Shown here piece after piece: positions 15,912 to 18,965 of a stretch of 18,965 nucleotides of DNA. The stretch comes from [Eubacterium] yurii subsp. margaretiae ATCC 43715 (lineage in GTDB: Bacteria > Bacillota > Clostridia > Peptostreptococcales > Filifactoraceae): the NCBI GenBank assembly GCA_000146855.1, contig GL405246.1, positions 1,715,067-1,734,031 on the forward strand. Direction: 5' to 3'. The notes below the pieces were generated by a model that saw nothing but the letters and a program-made list of their open reading frames with translations, was not told where the DNA came from and ran no database searches. Position 1 is the first letter of the stretch. Each line of letters begins with the position of its first letter. Position numbers and translations under genes: made by a program.

Positions 15912-17711
15912 TTATTTTTTACGAATCATTATTTCTCTACTCTTTATCTGATTGCCATTCATATCTGTAACTACACATTGATAAAACACGATTGTATTTA
16001 TTATAGTTGTTTGAATCCTATTTGTTGTACTTCCTTCTAAAAAGCTTTTATTGTAGCCTGCTGTTCCATCTAACTTATAGTACCATTGATATTTATATGG
16101 CGGTTTGCCTCCTGATACTTCGATTATCATTAGAGCAAAATCTCCTACATTGCCCATTATATCATCAGGTTGACCGGTGATTTTAAGTTCTTCCAGATCT
16201 TCATAAACGAATGTTTCTTGACTTGTCACCTTATTGCCGTTTGCATCTGTAATTACACATCGATAAAAATAGATTTCATTTTTTACAGGAGGGTTTAATA
16301 TATTTGTTTTGTTTCCTCCAGATGTACTATCTGTATAATTTATATCTTTGCCATTTCTATATTGCCATTGATAGCTGTAAGGTTCCTTGCCACCCTTTAC
16401 TTGGACTTCCAAGCTCATTAATTCCCCTAATTTTCCTTTTGCTGTATCAGGTTGTTTGATGATTGTAAGTGGATCTAAAACTGTTTCAGCTTCCACTCTT
16501 GCCCATGAACTTGTCACTTTACTGCCTCTTGCATCTATAACAACACATTTGAAATCTACGATGTTATTTAGTATCTCTGGTTGTGCTGTTTCTCCATCTC
16601 CAATGTATCCCTCTTCCACGCTTCCAGTTCCTTTACAATACCATTTATATGTGTATGGCTCCTTGCCTCCTGATACTTGGATGCTCAATGTGACCTTATC
16701 TCCTACCTTGCCTTTCACATTTTCAGGTTGTTTAGTGATTTTTAGCGGTGTTCTAAAATCATCTGCTTCTACTTTTGCCAGGTTGCTTGTAACCTTATCA
16801 CCATTTGCATCTGTGATTACACATCGATAAAAAACTCCAATATCTACTGTTGGCTTTAATATATTTGTAGTATTGCCTGCTGCACTACTGTTTGTATAAT
16901 TTGATTCTCTAAAATATCTATGTTGCCATTGATAGCTGTAAGGTGGCTTACCTCCCTCTACTGCAACCTCCAATGTGACCTTCTGTCCCCTCCTATTTAC
17001 TGCATTTTCAGGTTGTTTGATAATTTTTAGCGGAGTTGTGTCTACCGGTGGAGTTGAGCCTCCCGGTGTCGTGCCTAAGCTAAATGTTACTCTATATTTT
17101 GCATCCATCATCCTTATCAATATAGCAGCTACTTCACTTCTCTTAATATTACTTCCGGGACTACAACTATTTCTTTCATCAATTCCGGTAACTATACCTG
17201 CTCTATATAGCTTGTATATTGCCTGTGCATTTGGATGTGTCATAGGCACATCCGGTATTGAGTCGTCTGCTACACTGTTTTTCTTTGCCTCTTCATCTGT
17301 AAGTATCTGTGCGAAGATTTGCATATATCCAGCTCTTGTTATATTCTTATTCCAATTCAAATCACTGCTTATCAGAGCTTTTTGCCTGGCATAGTCTACA
17401 TATACCTTATACCATGGTTTTGATGTGGCAAAGTTTGCACTGCCTTCATTTCTTAGCTTATACATTGCTGCTGCAAGTTTTACCGCTTCTGCTGCCGTCA
17501 TATTGTCGTTTGGCGCATATTTAGTCGGTTTTTTCCCGCTGATTAGATCTGATTCATAGGCTGACTTTACATCATCGTAGTACCAAGCTTTTTCCGGAAC
17601 ATCTGTAAAAGGAAGCTTGGCTGCATAGACATCCATTGTGATAATACTCATAAGAAGTAAGAATATCGTCAACAGTGAAAATTTTCTTGAAAACTTCTTT
17701 GTTTGTTTCAT
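15912..17711 (-). CDS. Surface protein with three SLH domains and four Ig-like repeats
   Basis: A 599-residue paralogue of the protein at 13060-15171. The signal peptide (1-30, ending DVYA) and the three SLH domains (about 31-208) are nearly identical to the paralogue. The linker is short and rich in Gly/Thr/Pro. Four Ig-like domains follow (about 227-321, 322-413, 414-508, 509-599), each with the KQP or GQP opening, the P-Y-x-Y-x-W core and Y/F-x-C-V. Most domains hold a single Cys in the F-strand position; the second has an extra Cys after the core Trp (YKWYCKG). The ATG start has AAGGAGGG 6 nt upstream. It should be attached to the wall through SLH and display its Ig array outside. The leader is about 340 nt from the candidate promoter at 18056-18084. 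The downstream hairpin at 15812-15851 probably ends the transcript. Ligand or partner unknown. Confidence 0.92.
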   Translation of the reverse strand: MKQTKKFSRKFSLLTIFLLLMSIITMDVYAAKLPFTDVPEKAWYYDDVKSAYESDLISGKKPTKYAPNDNMTAAEAVKLAAAMYKLRNEGSANFATSKPWYKVYVDYARQKALISSDLNWNKNITRAGYMQIFAQILTDEEAKKNSVADDSIPDVPMTHPNAQAIYKLYRAGIVTGIDERNSCSPGSNIKRSEVAAILIRMMDAKYRVTFSLGTTPGGSTPPVDTTPLKIIKQPENAVNRRGQKVTLEVAVEGGKPPYSYQWQHRYFRESNYTNSSAAGNTTNILKPTVDIGVFYRCVITDANGDKVTSNLAKVEADDFRTPLKITKQPENVKGKVGDKVTLSIQVSGGKEPYTYKWYCKGTGSVEEGYIGDGETAQPEILNNIVDFKCVVIDARGSKVTSSWARVEAETVLDPLTIIKQPDTAKGKLGELMSLEVQVKGGKEPYSYQWQYRNGKDINYTDSTSGGNKTNILNPPVKNEIYFYRCVITDANGNKVTSQETFVYEDLEELKITGQPDDIMGNVGDFALMIIEVSGGKPPYKYQWYYKLDGTAGYNKSFLEGSTTNRIQTTIINTIVFYQCVVTDMNGNQIKSREIMIRKK

Positions 17712-17747
17712 AAATAATCCCTCCTTAATTTAAGTTTGATAATTAAA

Positions 17748-17900
17748 GTAACCGTCATTATTTATACTACTGTTACTTTGATTGAATTTTAGTATTATTC
17801 CCTTTTGAAGCTTATATAATAGAAAACTTTAGCTTTATTTTAATCAAAAAGAAAATTGCAATTTCATTTACTGTATATTTAACTCATAACAAATTAATAA
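17748..17900 (-). repeat. Leader block of the SLH-Ig gene at 17711, also present at 12836-12989
   Basis: This part of the long leader is matched by the orphan block at 12836-12989 but has no counterpart in the leader of the other intact gene (15172-15506). That leader agrees with this one only near the ribosome binding site and in distal blocks. The leaders are therefore mosaics. Confidence 0.7.
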
Positions 17901-18055
17901 TATAACTTTGTATTTTTTAAATCGAGTATAATTATAGGTCTTAAAATATTTAAGACTATATATTTAGAACTTAGGTGTAATTAAATTGAAATATGTACGT
18001 TTAAAAATCAATAGTTGTAACTAAGTGATAATTAATATGAACTTTTATTAAAATC

Positions 18056-18084
18056 ATCATAGCATATTTTAAAATAAATTTCCC
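18056..18084 (-). promoter_or_regulatory. Candidate promoter with extended -10 for the SLH-Ig gene at 17711
   Basis: The same arrangement as at 15513-15541: TGC-TATGAT (hexamer 18056-18061), 17 bp, GGGAAA (18079-18084). It lies inside a conserved block (about 18021-18175) that includes the word CCTGTACTTTTTATGGGG upstream and AATTATCACTT downstream. Conservation against an otherwise drifting background is the main evidence; the -35 is poor by consensus. Confidence 0.45.
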
Positions 18085-18207
18085 CCATAAAAAGTACAGG
18101 TTTTTACTTTGTAATGTGAATGTAATATTTTAAATATTTTCACTAAAAATATTAAATTTTCAATATTTATTCTTATTTTTACTCATTAAAGATAGATATT
18201 AATTTAA

Positions 18208-18417
18208 AACTCAACTTTCCCACGTAAAATAATATTATACTAAAAACCTGTTAAAAAGCTGTGTAGTTATGTTACAAAAAAAGTTATTGAAAATCTCTAC
18301 AATGTATAGAGTCATTTAAAATAACTACTTGGTATAAAAAACGGTGATTAGTATTAATATAGCTTTTAAGTTTAGATTTCAACTAAAATTTCTATAGTTT
18401 TGTGGGAAAGTTGAGTA
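18208..18417. mobile_element. MITE-like element with 15-bp terminal inverted repeats
   Basis: ACTCAACTTTCCCAC at the left end is matched by its exact complement GTGGGAAAGTTGAGT at the right end, giving a unit of about 209 bp without a gene. Inner arms keep the same centre: TTAAAAAGCT (18251) with AGCTTTTAA (18361), AGTTATT (18282-18288) with AATAACT (18320-18326), and CTCTA (18295-18299) with TAGAG (18307-18311). A single copy of the same terminal repeat lies at 123-137, near the left edge. No transposase is present and no clear target-site duplication could be read. It sits just beyond the promoter block of the SLH-Ig gene. Confidence 0.5.
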
Positions 18418-18436
18418 AATACTATAAAAGATAGAA

Positions 18437-18467
18437 CCCTATATATCTACTATACTTAATATATGGG
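18437..18467 (-). terminator. Weak hairpin downstream of the right-edge Ig gene
   Basis: CCCTATAT and ATATATGGG pair with one bulge around an AT-rich loop, 45 bp past the stop codon of the partial gene. On the minus strand it is followed by TTCTATCTTTT, a poor T-tract. It is the only terminator candidate for that gene. Confidence 0.3.
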
Positions 18468-18511
18468 CTTACAGATATTATCTTAAATCACCTATAACTT
18501 AGCTAAAAATT

Positions 18512-18965
18512 TTATTTAAAAATATCATCAAGATTTATTACATTAGTCTCAACCTGTTCTCCATCTTTTTCGCATGTAATTACGCACTGTATAAGAGGAT
18601 GAAGAAGAAGAGCTTCAGTGTCTTTTACCTTATAGAAAAATGTAGGAGTATTTGTGCCTGAGATTTCAATATATTTATCATTAATGTTTTCAATGTTTGG
18701 TCCACCAGGGTACTGCCATTGATATTTTAACTTATGACGAGGCAAGCCGTCTGCCTTAACGGTAAATTCTCCTTTTGAGCCTTTTACATCTTGAGTAATA
18801 TAGTAATATACCGGTGGTTTATTACCTGCAGCTGTGCCTTGCGGATTATTAAATGTGCGACATATATCACTTGTTATCTTTTGAGAGCCTGACGTTACTA
18901 CACAACAAAAGTCTACAGTACCCTTGCCTTGGTCACTTACAATCATCCTATTTGTATCTGCTCCC
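18512..18965 (-). CDS. Ig-like repeat protein, C-terminal part (gene runs off the right edge)
   Basis: The frame stays open to the last base of the window, so the start lies outside; the ATG at 18946 is internal. The first residues (GADTNRMIVSDQ) fit the GN-TNIL position of an Ig-like domain, followed by VDFCCVVTSG and KITSD. A second domain follows, with ITQDVKGSKGEFTVKADGL, LKYQWQYPGG and LIQCVITCEKDGEQV, ending in NLDDIFK. It is clearly related to the arrays at 13060 and 15912 but far more diverged, and it has extra cysteines (CC, and C-V-I-T-C). Whether it has SLH domains cannot be seen. It extends the tandem family of Ig-type surface proteins to at least one more locus. Confidence 0.75.
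   Translation of the reverse strand, partial: GADTNRMIVSDQGKGTVDFCCVVTSGSQKITSDICRTFNNPQGTAAGNKPPVYYYITQDVKGSKGEFTVKADGLPRHKLKYQWQYPGGPNIENINDKYIEISGTNTPTFFYKVKDTEALLLHPLIQCVITCEKDGEQVETNVINLDDIFK

Noticed and set aside
16387..16830. Plus-strand open frame of 147 codons inside the SLH-Ig gene
   Set aside because: It is the antisense shadow of the Ig repeats; the Pro/Ser-rich translation and its recurrence opposite other Ig repeats reflect the minus-strand codons. Similar shadows at 14417-14788, 16975-17394, 9574-9984 and 10621-11112 were dropped for the same reason.
11391..17711. CRISPR-like or simple tandem DNA repeat array
   Set aside because: The periodic similarity comes from protein repeats of about 285 bp with diverged DNA, without short identical repeats separated by unique spacers.

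Overview
The window is AT-rich (roughly one third G+C by eye), and every gene I can support lies on the minus strand, so transcription runs from high to low coordinates. Ribosome binding sites are strong and of Bacillota type. Gene content (an S-layer-homology protein family, a stalk-domain/Amidase_3 cell-wall hydrolase, and the paired TIGR03960/TIGR03936 radical-SAM genes) fits a Gram-positive anaerobe of the Clostridia, possibly near Peptostreptococcaceae. The genus is not determined; this is inference from gene families. No tRNA, rRNA, CRISPR array or transposase gene was seen.

Layout from left to right. (1) 218-2167: a secreted N-acetylmuramoyl-L-alanine amidase with its own terminator (156-185). 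(2) 2198-2424: a gene-free stretch that forms a long imperfect dyad. (3) 2477-6339: a compact operon read from a good promoter near 6390-6419: ruvA, a B12-binding-fold radical SAM protein, its usual partner of the DUF2344 family, and a short ModC-like ABC ATPase, with only 8-23 bp between genes. (4) 6687-11030: a three-gene ABC export system (large FtsX-type permease, LolD/MacB-type ATPase, HlyD/MacA-type adaptor) closed by a terminator at 6644-6679. (5) 11391 to the right edge: a tandem family of surface proteins.

The surface-protein family is the most interesting part. Two intact members (13060-15171 and 15912-17711) have an almost identical signal peptide and three SLH domains that should anchor them to the cell wall, followed by five or four diverged bacterial Ig-like domains of about 95 residues. 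Both have a matching candidate promoter and an unusually long leader of about 335 nt. A third member (11391-12529) kept its leader, ribosome binding site and signal peptide but lost its SLH region in a deletion that also shifted the frame. A fourth is reduced to two thirds of one Ig domain (12639-12842) fused directly to a leader block. A fifth, more diverged Ig protein runs off the right edge. Shared leader blocks, twin downstream hairpins and mosaic similarity indicate repeated recombination between copies: a conserved wall anchor, a variable outer array, and broken cassettes beside them. Whether the broken copies serve as a sequence reservoir for the intact ones is speculation.

Two dyad-symmetric elements without genes (2198-2424 and 18208-18417) look like MITEs or long hairpins. 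One 15-bp end of the second is also present at 123-137.
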